Source: Paracoccus aminovorans (GTDB lineage Bacteria; Pseudomonadota; Alphaproteobacteria; Rhodobacterales; Rhodobacteraceae). Taken from it: a stretch of DNA of 64,000 bases. This document shows positions 17,210 to 25,320 of the stretch, one piece after another. The stretch covers positions 1,022,837-1,086,836 of the forward strand of contig NZ_LN832559.1 in assembly GCF_900005615.1 (NCBI RefSeq), read 5' to 3'. The position numbers and the translations under genes were made by a program. The notes below the pieces were generated by a model. That model ran no database searches. It worked only from the letters and a program-made list of their open reading frames with translations, and was not told where the DNA came from. Position 1 is the stretch's first letter. Every line of letters starts with the position of its first letter.

Positions 17210-17890
17210 TCAGCGCGTCGGGATGATGAGGATTTCCACGCGGCGGTTCTGCGCCCGTCCGGCGGCGGTGTCGTTCGAGGCGATGGGCTGGCTGGCGCCG
17301 CGGCCCGTGGTCGAAACCCGATTCGAGGCCACGCCGCCGGCGGTCAGGATGCCGGCGACCGAACGGGCCCGGCGCTCGGACAGGTCCTGGTTGTAGGCGG
17401 CCGAGCCGGTGCTGTCGGTATGGCCGACGACCTGGATGGTGCTGTTCGGGTATTGGGTCAGGTTGCGCGCGATGGTGTAGAGGTCGTTCTGCCCCTGTGC
17501 GCCCACCGCTGCCGAATCGGTCGCGAACAGCGTCGATTCCGGCATGATCACCGATAGGTGGTTGCCGTTGTTCACCACCCGGATGTTGGGGTTGTTCAGC
17601 GACTGCTGCAGCGCCTTCTGCTGCTGGTCCAGGATCGCGCCGCCGACGCCGCCGACCGCCGCGCCGACGATGGCGCCCTTGATGGCGTCCTTGCCCTGAC
17701 CGTTCTTGTCCTTGTCGCGGGTGGCGCCCAGGATGCCGCCGACCACCGCGCCGGCGATGGCGCCCTGCTGGGCGCGGTTCATGCCCTGGCCGGGGGCGGT
17801 GGCGGTATTGCCATATTGGTCCTGCGGAGCGCAGGCCGTCAGGGCCAGTGCCCCGGCAGTGGCGAGCAGCAGCGGAATACGGGTCTTCAT
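17210..17890 (-). CDS. OmpA-family outer membrane lipoprotein with glycine zipper
   Basis: A 226-residue lipoprotein. The start at 17890 puts a signal peptide with lipobox LTAC (Cys20) at the N-terminus. Residues 40-90 contain two glycine-zipper membrane segments (GAIAGAVVGGILGA and GAIVGAAVGGVGGA). The C-terminal half is an OmpA peptidoglycan-binding domain with VVGHTDSTGSAAYNQDLSERRA and the closing NRRVEI. It probably tethers the outer membrane to the cell wall. It converges on the atp operon, separated by two terminators. Confidence 0.9.
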   Translation of the reverse strand: MKTRIPLLLATAGALALTACAPQDQYGNTATAPGQGMNRAQQGAIAGAVVGGILGATRDKDKNGQGKDAIKGAIVGAAVGGVGGAILDQQQKALQQSLNNPNIRVVNNGNHLSVIMPESTLFATDSAAVGAQGQNDLYTIARNLTQYPNSTIQVVGHTDSTGSAAYNQDLSERRARSVAGILTAGGVASNRVSTTGRGASQPIASNDTAAGRAQNRRVEILIIPTR

Positions 17891-18047
17891 CTCTAAACCT
17901 TTCCTTATCCTTTCGGGCGAACCACCGCCGCCTGTCCTTGCGATCGGGCCGGGGGGATCGCCCGGCTGCTGGTGCCCAAACACCGCGACCATGGCACGAG
18001 TTCCCGGCCAAGGCTACAGAAAGGCGCGGAAATCCGGGCCGGCCGCG

Positions 18048-18647
18048 TCACAATGCGGCGATGGCCAACGGCGCGATGCTCGCGCCTTCGCGGGTCAGCA
18101 GGGCGCGCTTGACCGCCGTCCCCCAGTGATAGCCGCCGATGCTGCCGTCGGTGCGGGTGACCCGGTGGCAGGGCACCGCCCAGGAGACCGGGTTCTGCCC
18201 GACCGCGGTGCCGACCGCCCGCAGGGCCCGAGGCCGGCCGATGCGGTCGGCGAGCATGGCATAGCTGATGACCTGGCCCGTGGGGACCTCGACCAGCGCC
18301 CGCCACACCGCCAGTTGAAACGCGGTTCCGGTCAGCCGCACGGTCAGATCGCCCCGCCCGGCCAGCAGGGCCTCGACGGCGGGCGCCAGCGCCTCGGGCG
18401 CCTCGACGATGCGGGCGCGGGGCCAGCGCGCCGTCAGGTCGGCGAGCACCTGCTCCGCGGCCATGTCGCCGGCGAATCCCAGCCCCCACAACGCCCCGCC
18501 GGCGCCAAGCGCGACCACCGTGCCCAGCGGCGTCGGGAAGGTGCCGCGGCACAGCGCGGCGCCGTCCGCGCTGTCGGGTTGCGTGGTAATCGAAATCCGC
18601 AGCCCGTCCGGGGGCGGTGCGGCAAGAGAAAACGATGTCCGGGTCAT
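18048..18647 (-). CDS. ogt: methylated-DNA-protein-cysteine methyltransferase
   Basis: A 199-residue DNA repair protein that transfers O6-alkyl groups from guanine to its own cysteine. The active site AVPCHRV is present, preceded by the DNA-binding segment FQLAVWRALVEVPTGQVISYAMLA and the LRAVGTAVGQNPVSW loop, and followed by GSIGGYHWG. The N-terminal domain is the short Ada/Ogt-type fold without zinc cysteines. The ATG at 18647 is chosen because upstream sequence is not conserved-looking. It diverges from nth, another DNA repair gene, across about 100 bp. Confidence 0.9.
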   Translation of the reverse strand: MTRTSFSLAAPPPDGLRISITTQPDSADGAALCRGTFPTPLGTVVALGAGGALWGLGFAGDMAAEQVLADLTARWPRARIVEAPEALAPAVEALLAGRGDLTVRLTGTAFQLAVWRALVEVPTGQVISYAMLADRIGRPRALRAVGTAVGQNPVSWAVPCHRVTRTDGSIGGYHWGTAVKRALLTREGASIAPLAIAAL

Positions 18648-18747
18648 GCGAGCCTCATATCCGTCCTGATGCAAGACTAGCGCGGCCGCCCGGCGAATCC
18701 ATGCACGAATGCTTGCGCATGGGGGCGGGGCAGGGCATCTGGGGGCC

Positions 18748-19416
18748 ATGGCACGCAGCGCTTCCCCTCGCCTTCCCGCCGCCTTGCCCTATGCGGCGCA
18801 GGTCCGGATCTTTTCGCGGTTCCGCGAAGCGAACCCGCATCCGGTCACCGAACTGGAATATGTGAACGCCTTCACCCTGCTGGTCGCGGTGGCGCTGTCG
18901 GCGCAGGCGACCGATGTCGGCGTGAACAAGGCCACCAAAGCCCTGTTCGGGCGGGTCACCACGCCGCAGCAGATGCTGGACCTGGGCGTCGAGGCGCTGA
19001 CCGAGGAAATCAGGACCATCGGGCTTTTCCGCCAGAAGGCGAAGAATGTCATCGCCCTGTCGCGCATCCTGGTCGAGGATTACGGCGGCGACGTGCCGCA
19101 GAGCCGCGCGGCGCTGATGACCCTGCCCGGAGTCGGCCGCAAGACCGCCAATGTCGTGCTGAACAGCGTGTTCCATTTCCCGGCGCAGGCGGTGGACACG
19201 CATATCTTCCGCGTCGGCAACCGCACCCGCATCGCGCCCGGCCGCGACGTCGAGGCGGTCGAGCGCGCCATCGAGGACAACGTCCCCGTGCCCTTCCAGC
19301 AGAACGCCCATCACTGGCTGATCCTGCACGGCCGCTATATCTGCCAGGCCAAGCGCCCGCGCTGCAGGATCTGCCCCATCGAAGACCTCTGCCCCTACGA
19401 GGAGAAGACCGAATGA
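18748..19416 (+). CDS. nth: endonuclease III
   Basis: A 222-residue base-excision glycosylase/AP lyase acting on oxidised pyrimidines. The helix-hairpin-helix LPGVGRKTANVVL holds the catalytic lysine, the catalytic aspartate is in VDTHIFRVGNR, and the C-terminal [4Fe-4S] cluster has four cysteines in CQAKRPRCRICPIEDLC. An earlier in-frame start at 18709 exists but adds an unconserved extension. The gene overlaps the kinase downstream by ATGA. Confidence 0.93.
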   Translation: MARSASPRLPAALPYAAQVRIFSRFREANPHPVTELEYVNAFTLLVAVALSAQATDVGVNKATKALFGRVTTPQQMLDLGVEALTEEIRTIGLFRQKAKNVIALSRILVEDYGGDVPQSRAALMTLPGVGRKTANVVLNSVFHFPAQAVDTHIFRVGNRTRIAPGRDVEAVERAIEDNVPVPFQQNAHHWLILHGRYICQAKRPRCRICPIEDLCPYEEKTE

Positions 19417-20420
19417 CCACTCCCTATGTGATCGGGATCGGCAATGCCGTGATGGACGTGATCGCGCCGACCTCGGACGAGACGCTGGCGCGGCTGGGGG
19501 TGGAAAAGGGCATCATGCAGCTGATCGACCGCGAGCGCTCCGAATTCCTGATGGCGGCGCAATCGGCCGATCCGCAGGCCGGGAAGGCGCGGCTGGTGCC
19601 GGGCGGGTCGGTCGCCAACACACTGGCCGGGCTGGGGATGCTGGGGCTGAGGACGGCCTTCATCGGCAAGGTGGCCGGCGATCCGCTGGGGCTGAGTTAT
19701 GCCGAGCAGACCGAGTCGCAGGGCACGGTCTTCGTCAATCCGCCGGTCGCGGGGGAGGTGGCGCCGACCTCGCGCTCGATCATTTTCGTGACGCCGGACG
19801 GCGAGCGCTCGATGAACACCTATCTGGGCATTTCGGCCGAACTGGGCGAGGCGGACGTGAACCCCGCCACCTTCAGCGGCGCGGGCTGGCTGTTCCTCGA
19901 AGGCTATCTCTTCGACAGGCCCGACGGCAAGGCGGCCTTCCTGAAGGCGGCCGAGGCCTGCCACGCGGCGGGCGGACAGGCGGGGATCGCGCTGTCGGAC
20001 CCGTTCTGCGTCGACCGCCACCGCGAGGGTTTCCGCCGGCTTGTCGCCGGTCCGATGGATTACGTGATCGGCAATGTCCACGAATGGTGCGCGCTCTACC
20101 AGGTCGAGGACCTGGAGGAGGCGCTGCGGCTTGCCCGCGCCGATTGCGGCACCGTGGTCTGCACCCGCTCGGGCGAGGATGCGATCCTGATCCGCGGCGA
20201 GGAACGGGTGACGGCGCCGGTGCATCTTATCGTGCCGGTGGATGCGACCGGGGCGGGGGACCAGTTCGCGGCCGGGCTGATCTACGGCCTGGCGCGCGGG
20301 TTGCCTCTGGCGGTTGCGGGGCGGATGGGGTGCATCGCAGCGGCCGAGGTGATCTCGCATGTCGGCGCCCGACCCGAGAGCGACCTGCGTGCGGCGTTCC
20401 GCGCCGAGGGGCTGATCTAG
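19413..20420 (+). CDS. PfkB-family carbohydrate kinase, adenosine kinase-like
   Basis: A 335-residue ribokinase-fold enzyme. The N-terminus has GIGNAVMDVIAP and the substrate lid GGSVANTLAGLGMLG; the C-terminal PfkB signature DATGAGDQFAAGLIYGLARG contains the catalytic aspartate and anion hole. The pattern is that of the adenosine kinase-like branch common in alphaproteobacteria, but the substrate cannot be fixed from sequence. It is translationally coupled to nth by a four-base overlap. Confidence 0.85.
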   Translation: MTTPYVIGIGNAVMDVIAPTSDETLARLGVEKGIMQLIDRERSEFLMAAQSADPQAGKARLVPGGSVANTLAGLGMLGLRTAFIGKVAGDPLGLSYAEQTESQGTVFVNPPVAGEVAPTSRSIIFVTPDGERSMNTYLGISAELGEADVNPATFSGAGWLFLEGYLFDRPDGKAAFLKAAEACHAAGGQAGIALSDPFCVDRHREGFRRLVAGPMDYVIGNVHEWCALYQVEDLEEALRLARADCGTVVCTRSGEDAILIRGEERVTAPVHLIVPVDATGAGDQFAAGLIYGLARGLPLAVAGRMGCIAAAEVISHVGARPESDLRAAFRAEGLI

Positions 20421-20429
20421 GCGCCGGTT

Positions 20430-20517
20430 GCCCTGCCGCATGGGTATTTAAGAAACGGAAAGAAATCTTGGGCGACGCGAGCGGCTTTCCGTTTTCCAAA
20501 TACCCATGCGACAGGGC
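20430..20517. repeat. 33-bp inverted repeat between convergent genes (GTATTT family)
   Basis: Arms 20430-20462 and 20485-20517 pair with four mismatches across a 22-bp spacer. Each arm contains CATGGGTATTT followed by an AAACGGAAAG block. The structure lies between the convergent kinase and fadB genes, with each arm reading outwards from the gene it follows. It could work as a bidirectional terminator. Related single copies occur elsewhere in the window. Confidence 0.8.
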
Positions 20518-20553
20518 GGACAAGGCCGGGCTGGCCCTGTCCGCCCATCGGTT

Positions 20554-22731
20554 TCAGGCGGCCTTGCGCGCGGTCTTGCCGTAGAAGCTTTCCCCCTTGG
20601 CGGCCATGTCCCTGAGCAGTTGCGGCGCGGCGAAGCGCGGACCGAATTTTGCTGCGAGGTCTTCGGCGATCTCGACCGCGCGGGGGGCGCCCAGCATGTC
20701 GAGCCAGCCGAAGGGACCACCCGACCAGGGCGCGAAACCCCAGCCCAGGATAGCACCCACATCGCCTTCGCGGATGTCCTCCAGCACGCCGTCCTGCAGG
20801 GCGCGGACGGCTTCCAGCGATTGGGCGAACATCAGCCGGCGCTGGATCTCGGTCAGTTCGGGCTGGCTGTCGGCTTCGGGCCATTCGGTGGCGAGGCCCG
20901 ACCAGAAGCCCTGGCGCTTGCCGGCCTCGTTATAGTCGTAGAAGCCGGCCTTGGTCTTGCGGCCCAGCCGGCCCAGTTCGGCGAACTTGAAGATCACCGC
21001 GTCCACGGCGCCGTCCGGATAGGCGTCGCCCATGGCCGCCTTGGTCGCCTTGGCGATCTTGACCCCCAGGTCGATCGAGGTTTCGTCCACCAGCTGCAGC
21101 GGCCCCAGCGGCATGCCCATCATCTTGGCGGCGTTTTCGATCAGCACCGGGCTGACGCCTTCGGCCACCATGCGGATGCCCTCGTTGATATAGGGGATGA
21201 TGCAGCGGTTGGCGTAGAAGAAGCGCGCGTCGTTGACCACGATGGGGGTCTTGCGGATCTGGCGCACGAAATCCAGCGCCTTGGCGACGGCGCGCGGTCC
21301 GGTCTCGTGGCCCTTGATGATCTCGACCAGCAGCATCTTGTCCACGGGGCTGAAGAAATGGATGCCGATGAACTGGTCGGGCCGGGCGCTGGCCTTGGCC
21401 AGATCGCTGATCGGCAGGGTCGAGGTGTTGGTCGCGAAGATCGCGTCCGGCGGGATCACCGCCTCGGCCTTGGCGGTGACCTCGGCCTTGACCTTCGGAT
21501 CCTCGAACACCGCCTCGACCACCAGGTCGCAACCGGCGAGGGCGGCGTAATCGGTGGTGGCGGTGATGCGGGAAAGCACCTCGGCCTTCTTCTCCTCGGT
21601 CGCCTTGCGGCGCGAGATGGCCTTGTCCAGCAGTTCGGCGGAATGCGCCTTGCCGCGGTCGGCCGAATCCTGGGCGGCGTCGATCAGCACCACCTCGATC
21701 CCGGCCATGGCCGAGACATAGGCGATGCCCGCGCCCATCATCCCGGCGCCGAGGATACCCAGCTTTTTCACCGTCTGGTCCGGCGCTTCGGGGCGGTTCG
21801 CGCCTTTCTCCAGCGCTTCCTTGTTGATGAACAGGCTGCGGATCATCGCGGTCGAGGACGGGTTCATCAGCACGTTGGTGAACCAGCGCGCCTCGATCCT
21901 CAGGGCGGTGTCGAAGGGCACCATCGCGCCCTCATAGACCGCCGCTAGCAGCGCCTTGGCCGCCGGATAGACGCCCAGCGTCTTGCCATGCACCATGGCC
22001 GAGGCGCCGACGAAGGTCATGAAGCCCGCGGGATGATAGGGCTCGCCCCCGGGCATCTTGTAGCCCTTGGCGTCCCAGGGCTTCACCAGATCCGAATCCG
22101 ATGCCTTCAGCACCCAGTCGCGGGCCGCGGCGACCGGATCGGCGGCGACCTCGTCGACCAGCCCGGCCGCCTTGGCCTTGGCCGGGTCGCTCAGCTTGCC
22201 CTCCAGCAGGAAGGGCGCGGCGCCCATGGCGCCCAGCTTGCGCACCAGCCGCGTGGTGCCGCCGCCGCCGGGAAAGATGCCGACCATGATCTCGGGCAGG
22301 CCGATCCTGGCCTTGGGGTTCTCGGCGGCAAAGATGCGATGCGTGGCCAGAGGCAGCTCCAGCCCGATCCCCAGCGCGGTGCCGGGCAGGGCGCTCGCGA
22401 TGGGCTTGCCGCCCTTTTTGGTCTTGGGGTCCATGCCCGCCAGCTCGATCTTGCGCAGCAGATGGTGCAGCGACATGATGCCGTCGAACACGGCCTGGGT
22501 GCCGCCGTCCTTCATCGCCGCGATGACGTTCAGGTCCATGCCGGCGGCGAAGTCCTTTTTGCCGCTGGTGACGACGATACCCTTCACCGCCTCGTCGGCG
22601 AGCGCGTCGTCGATCAGCGCGCCCAGTTCGGCCGCGCCGTCCAGCGACAGCACGTTCATCGATTTGCCCGGCACGTCCCAGGTGATGATGGCGACGCCGT
22701 CGGCGTCCTTCCGCATGGTGAAATCGGTCAT
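20554..22731 (-). CDS. fadB: 3-hydroxyacyl-CoA dehydrogenase / enoyl-CoA hydratase, FadB/FadJ type
   Basis: A 725-residue bifunctional beta-oxidation enzyme. Residues 1-190 form the crotonase domain (KDFAAGMDLNVIAAM oxyanion loop and GLPEIMVGIFPGGGG). The Rossmann NAD domain starts near residue 330 with LGAGMMGAGIAYVSAMAG and has the catalytic GIHFFSPVDKM motif; the two C-terminal dimerisation domains follow. The ATG at 22731 overlaps the cupin gene stop by four bases. It should convert enoyl-CoA to 3-ketoacyl-CoA for the thiolase encoded upstream in the same operon. Confidence 0.93.
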   Translation of the reverse strand: MTDFTMRKDADGVAIITWDVPGKSMNVLSLDGAAELGALIDDALADEAVKGIVVTSGKKDFAAGMDLNVIAAMKDGGTQAVFDGIMSLHHLLRKIELAGMDPKTKKGGKPIASALPGTALGIGLELPLATHRIFAAENPKARIGLPEIMVGIFPGGGGTTRLVRKLGAMGAAPFLLEGKLSDPAKAKAAGLVDEVAADPVAAARDWVLKASDSDLVKPWDAKGYKMPGGEPYHPAGFMTFVGASAMVHGKTLGVYPAAKALLAAVYEGAMVPFDTALRIEARWFTNVLMNPSSTAMIRSLFINKEALEKGANRPEAPDQTVKKLGILGAGMMGAGIAYVSAMAGIEVVLIDAAQDSADRGKAHSAELLDKAISRRKATEEKKAEVLSRITATTDYAALAGCDLVVEAVFEDPKVKAEVTAKAEAVIPPDAIFATNTSTLPISDLAKASARPDQFIGIHFFSPVDKMLLVEIIKGHETGPRAVAKALDFVRQIRKTPIVVNDARFFYANRCIIPYINEGIRMVAEGVSPVLIENAAKMMGMPLGPLQLVDETSIDLGVKIAKATKAAMGDAYPDGAVDAVIFKFAELGRLGRKTKAGFYDYNEAGKRQGFWSGLATEWPEADSQPELTEIQRRLMFAQSLEAVRALQDGVLEDIREGDVGAILGWGFAPWSGGPFGWLDMLGAPRAVEIAEDLAAKFGPRFAAPQLLRDMAAKGESFYGKTARKAA

Positions 22732-23198
22732 TCCGCGTCTCCCTGTTTCGGGTAGGGGGTGCCGTCGAGACGGGTATACCCCTTGGGCGTCGCCAGCAGG
22801 TCGAGGCCCGGATAATGGCAGATATTGTCGGGATTCCGGCTGCCCACGATCAGATAGGTCGCGGGTCGGTCGGTGTGGTTGGTCAGGCAATGGGCGACGG
22901 GCGTGCCGGCCTTCCAGCAGCAGGCGTCGCCGGGACCGATGATGGTGGCCGTCCCGTCCTCATGCACGGTGATCTCGCCCGAGAGCATATAGAGGAACTC
23001 GTCCTCGTGCTCTTCCCAATGCGGCTGGCTGGACTGGCCGCCGGGATGCAGGGTTTCCAGCGCGGCGCCGAATTGCGTCAGCCCGCCGGCCTCGGTCAGG
23101 TGGCGATAGGACAGGTTGCCGGCGCCGAGGTTGTAGGGCGCCGGATAGGTCGAGACGGCATCGGTTTCGGCGACGCTGTCCTTGCGCAGGATCGCCAT
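22728..23198 (-). CDS. cupin-domain protein within the beta-oxidation operon
   Basis: A 156-residue single-domain cupin. The metal-binding motif 1 is seen in PHWEEHEDEFLYMLSGE and motif 2 around GPGDACCWKAGTPVAHCL. The chosen ATG at 23198 overlaps the thiolase stop by one base (TGATG), and its own stop overlaps the fadB start, so it is locked between the two enzymes. The family contains dioxygenases and ligand-binding proteins; the substrate is unknown, though the context points to a CoA- or acyl-related role. Confidence 0.8.
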   Translation of the reverse strand: MAILRKDSVAETDAVSTYPAPYNLGAGNLSYRHLTEAGGLTQFGAALETLHPGGQSSQPHWEEHEDEFLYMLSGEITVHEDGTATIIGPGDACCWKAGTPVAHCLTNHTDRPATYLIVGSRNPDNICHYPGLDLLATPKGYTRLDGTPYPKQGDAE

Positions 23199-24409
23199 CA
23201 CACCCGCTCGATGATGGTGGCCGCGCCCATGCCCGAGGCGATGCAGAGCGTGGCGAGGCCCACGGTCTTGTCCTGCCGTTCCAATTCGTCGAGCAGGGTG
23301 CCGATGATGATGGCGCCCGTCGCGCCCAGCGGATGGCCCAGCGCGATGGCGCCGCCGTTCACGTTGACCACGGCGGGATCGACCTGGAACGCCTGCATGA
23401 AGCGCAGGACGACCGCGGCGAAGGCCTCGTTCACCTCGAAGAGGTCGATGTCGCCGATCGCCATCCCGGCCTCGCGCAGGATCTTTTCCGTCACCGGCAC
23501 CGGGCCGGTCAGCATGATGGTCGGATCGGTGCCGATCTTGGCGGTGGCGCGGATGCGGGCGCGGGGCTTCAGCCCATGCGCCTTGCCGAATTCCGCATTG
23601 CCGATCAGCACCGCGGCGGCGCCGTCGACGATGCCCGAGCTGTTGCCGGCGTGGTGGATGTGCTCGATGCGCTCCAGATGCGGGTATTTCAGCATCGCCA
23701 CCTTGTCGAAGCCGGGCATGCTTTCGCCCATTTCCTTGAAGCTGGCCTTCAGCTTGGCAAGATCCTCCAGCGTGGTGCCCGGCCGCATGTATTCGTCGCG
23801 GTCGAGGATGGTCAGGCCGTTCTGGTCCCGGACCGGCACGATGGATCGGGCGAAGCGGTTCTCGGCCCAGGCGGCGGCGGCGCGGCGCTGGCTCTCGACG
23901 GCCAGGCTGTCGGCCTCTTCGCGCGAAAAGCCGTATTCGGTGGCGATGATGTCGGCGCTGATGCCTTGCGGCACGAAATAGGTCTTGAAGGTCAGGCTGG
24001 GGTCCACGGCGATGGCGGCGCCGTCGCTGCCCATGGCGACGCGGCCCATCATCTCGACGCCGCCGGCGATATAGGCCTGGCCGGCGCCGCCCTTGACTTG
24101 GTTCGCGGCCAGGTTCACCGCCTCCATGCCCGAGGCGCAGAAGCGGTTGATGGCCAGGCCGGGGATCGACTCGTCCAGGTCGGATTCCAGCACCGCCGAG
24201 CGGGCGAGGCAGCCGCCCTGTTCCTTGACCTGGGTGACGTTGCCCCAGATCACGTCCTCGACGGCATGACCTTCGAGCCCGTTGCGCTCCTTGACGGCAT
24301 TCAGCAGCCGGGCGGACAGCGCGACCGACGTGACCTCGTGCAGGCTGCCGTCCGGGCGGCCCTTGCCGCGCGGGGTGCGGGCGGCGTCGTAGATATAGGC
24401 TTCGGTCAT
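23198..24409 (-). CDS. fadA: acetyl-CoA C-acyltransferase (thiolase)
   Basis: A 403-residue thiolase. The nucleophilic cysteine is in INRFCASGMEAVNLA (about residue 91), the histidine in GGAIALGHPLGATGA and the second cysteine in TLCIASGMGAATIIE. Residue pattern and length are those of the degradative FadA-type rather than PhaA, consistent with its place before fadB. The gene overlaps GST upstream by four bases and the cupin gene downstream by one. Confidence 0.92.
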   Translation of the reverse strand: MTEAYIYDAARTPRGKGRPDGSLHEVTSVALSARLLNAVKERNGLEGHAVEDVIWGNVTQVKEQGGCLARSAVLESDLDESIPGLAINRFCASGMEAVNLAANQVKGGAGQAYIAGGVEMMGRVAMGSDGAAIAVDPSLTFKTYFVPQGISADIIATEYGFSREEADSLAVESQRRAAAAWAENRFARSIVPVRDQNGLTILDRDEYMRPGTTLEDLAKLKASFKEMGESMPGFDKVAMLKYPHLERIEHIHHAGNSSGIVDGAAAVLIGNAEFGKAHGLKPRARIRATAKIGTDPTIMLTGPVPVTEKILREAGMAIGDIDLFEVNEAFAAVVLRFMQAFQVDPAVVNVNGGAIALGHPLGATGAIIIGTLLDELERQDKTVGLATLCIASGMGAATIIERV

Positions 24410-25047
24410 GCGTCCTCCTTCGCGGCCCGGTCCGCGGGATTGCCGGGCATCAGGTCATAGGGGTGTTTCCAGCCGGGCAGCGCCGCGATGCGCGCGAGCC
24501 AGGCGTCGATATGGGGCCATCCGGCGCGGTCGAAACCGAAAGGCTCGGGGTAGAACAGGTAGCTGCAACAGGACAGATCGGCGATGCTGGGCGTGTCGGC
24601 CGCCAGCCAGTCGCGGCCGGCAAGCTGATTCTCCAGGGTATTCAGCGCCGCCTTGCAGCGTCCCTGCATCCAGCCGATCACCTCGGCCGGGCGCTTGTCG
24701 GGCGGCAGGAAGTTCATCAGGAAACGCAAGGCGCCGAATTGCGCCGAGCCCTTGTGATTGTCCCAGAACAGCCAACGCAGAATCTCGTCCCGTTCGCCCT
24801 CGGCGAAGCGGCCGGTCTTCTCGGCCAGGTGCAGCAGAATGACGCCGGATTGCGTCAGCCTGCGGCCGTCCTCGACGAAGACAGGCGCCTCAGCCATCTC
24901 GTTCAGCGCCTGATATTCCGGGCTGCGCGTGGCGCCGCCGAAGAAATCCACGAAGACCGGCTGCCAGCGATAGCCGGTCAGCTGCATCATGAGCGCCACC
25001 TTGTAGGAGTGGCCGGATTCTCCGAAACAATGAAGCTGGGCGGTCAT
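24406..25047 (-). CDS. glutathione S-transferase family protein
   Basis: A 213-residue GST. The thioredoxin-like N-terminal domain (residues 1-75) has SGHSYKVALMMQLTG and the glutathione gamma-glutamyl site VFVEDGRRLTQSGVILLHLAEK; the C-terminal helical domain follows from about residue 85. It overlaps the thiolase gene by ATGA, implying a link to acyl-CoA metabolism or to removal of reactive enoyl products. No specific subclass is assigned. Confidence 0.88.
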   Translation of the reverse strand: MTAQLHCFGESGHSYKVALMMQLTGYRWQPVFVDFFGGATRSPEYQALNEMAEAPVFVEDGRRLTQSGVILLHLAEKTGRFAEGERDEILRWLFWDNHKGSAQFGALRFLMNFLPPDKRPAEVIGWMQGRCKAALNTLENQLAGRDWLAADTPSIADLSCCSYLFYPEPFGFDRAGWPHIDAWLARIAALPGWKHPYDLMPGNPADRAAKEDA

Positions 25048-25091
25048 CTGGGCTTCCTTTTCTGCGCGGGACCGGCTGTTGGACAGTTGGG

Positions 25092-25288
25092 AATGGGTAT
25101 TTCTGAAACGGAAAGCGCGTTAGCTGGTTCTTAATCTTCCTGCGCTATTCCTGATTTCGCGGTACAGGCTGGGGAGCCGATGACCGCAAACGGAAAGAGC
25201 GCCCCGGACTCCCGGTCCTGCCTGTCCCTCGGCACGACCCGGGGTGCGGGGCGCCGCATCGATCTTTCCGTTTTTCAAATACCCATGC
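25092..25288. repeat. two opposed GTATTT-family repeats in the GST / acyl-CoA dehydrogenase gap
   Basis: The 273-bp gap between these two leftward genes holds a plus-oriented copy (ATGGGTATTTCTGAAACGG, 25094 onward) and a minus-oriented copy ending with AAATACCCAT at 25277-25286. A partial AAACGGAAAG is at 25188. The arms are about 150 bp apart, so they form a long-range inverted repeat. Otherwise nothing gene-like is seen in the gap. Confidence 0.75.
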
Positions 25289-25320
25289 AGCCTTGCCTCC
25301 TGGCGCTACCGCCACCGATT

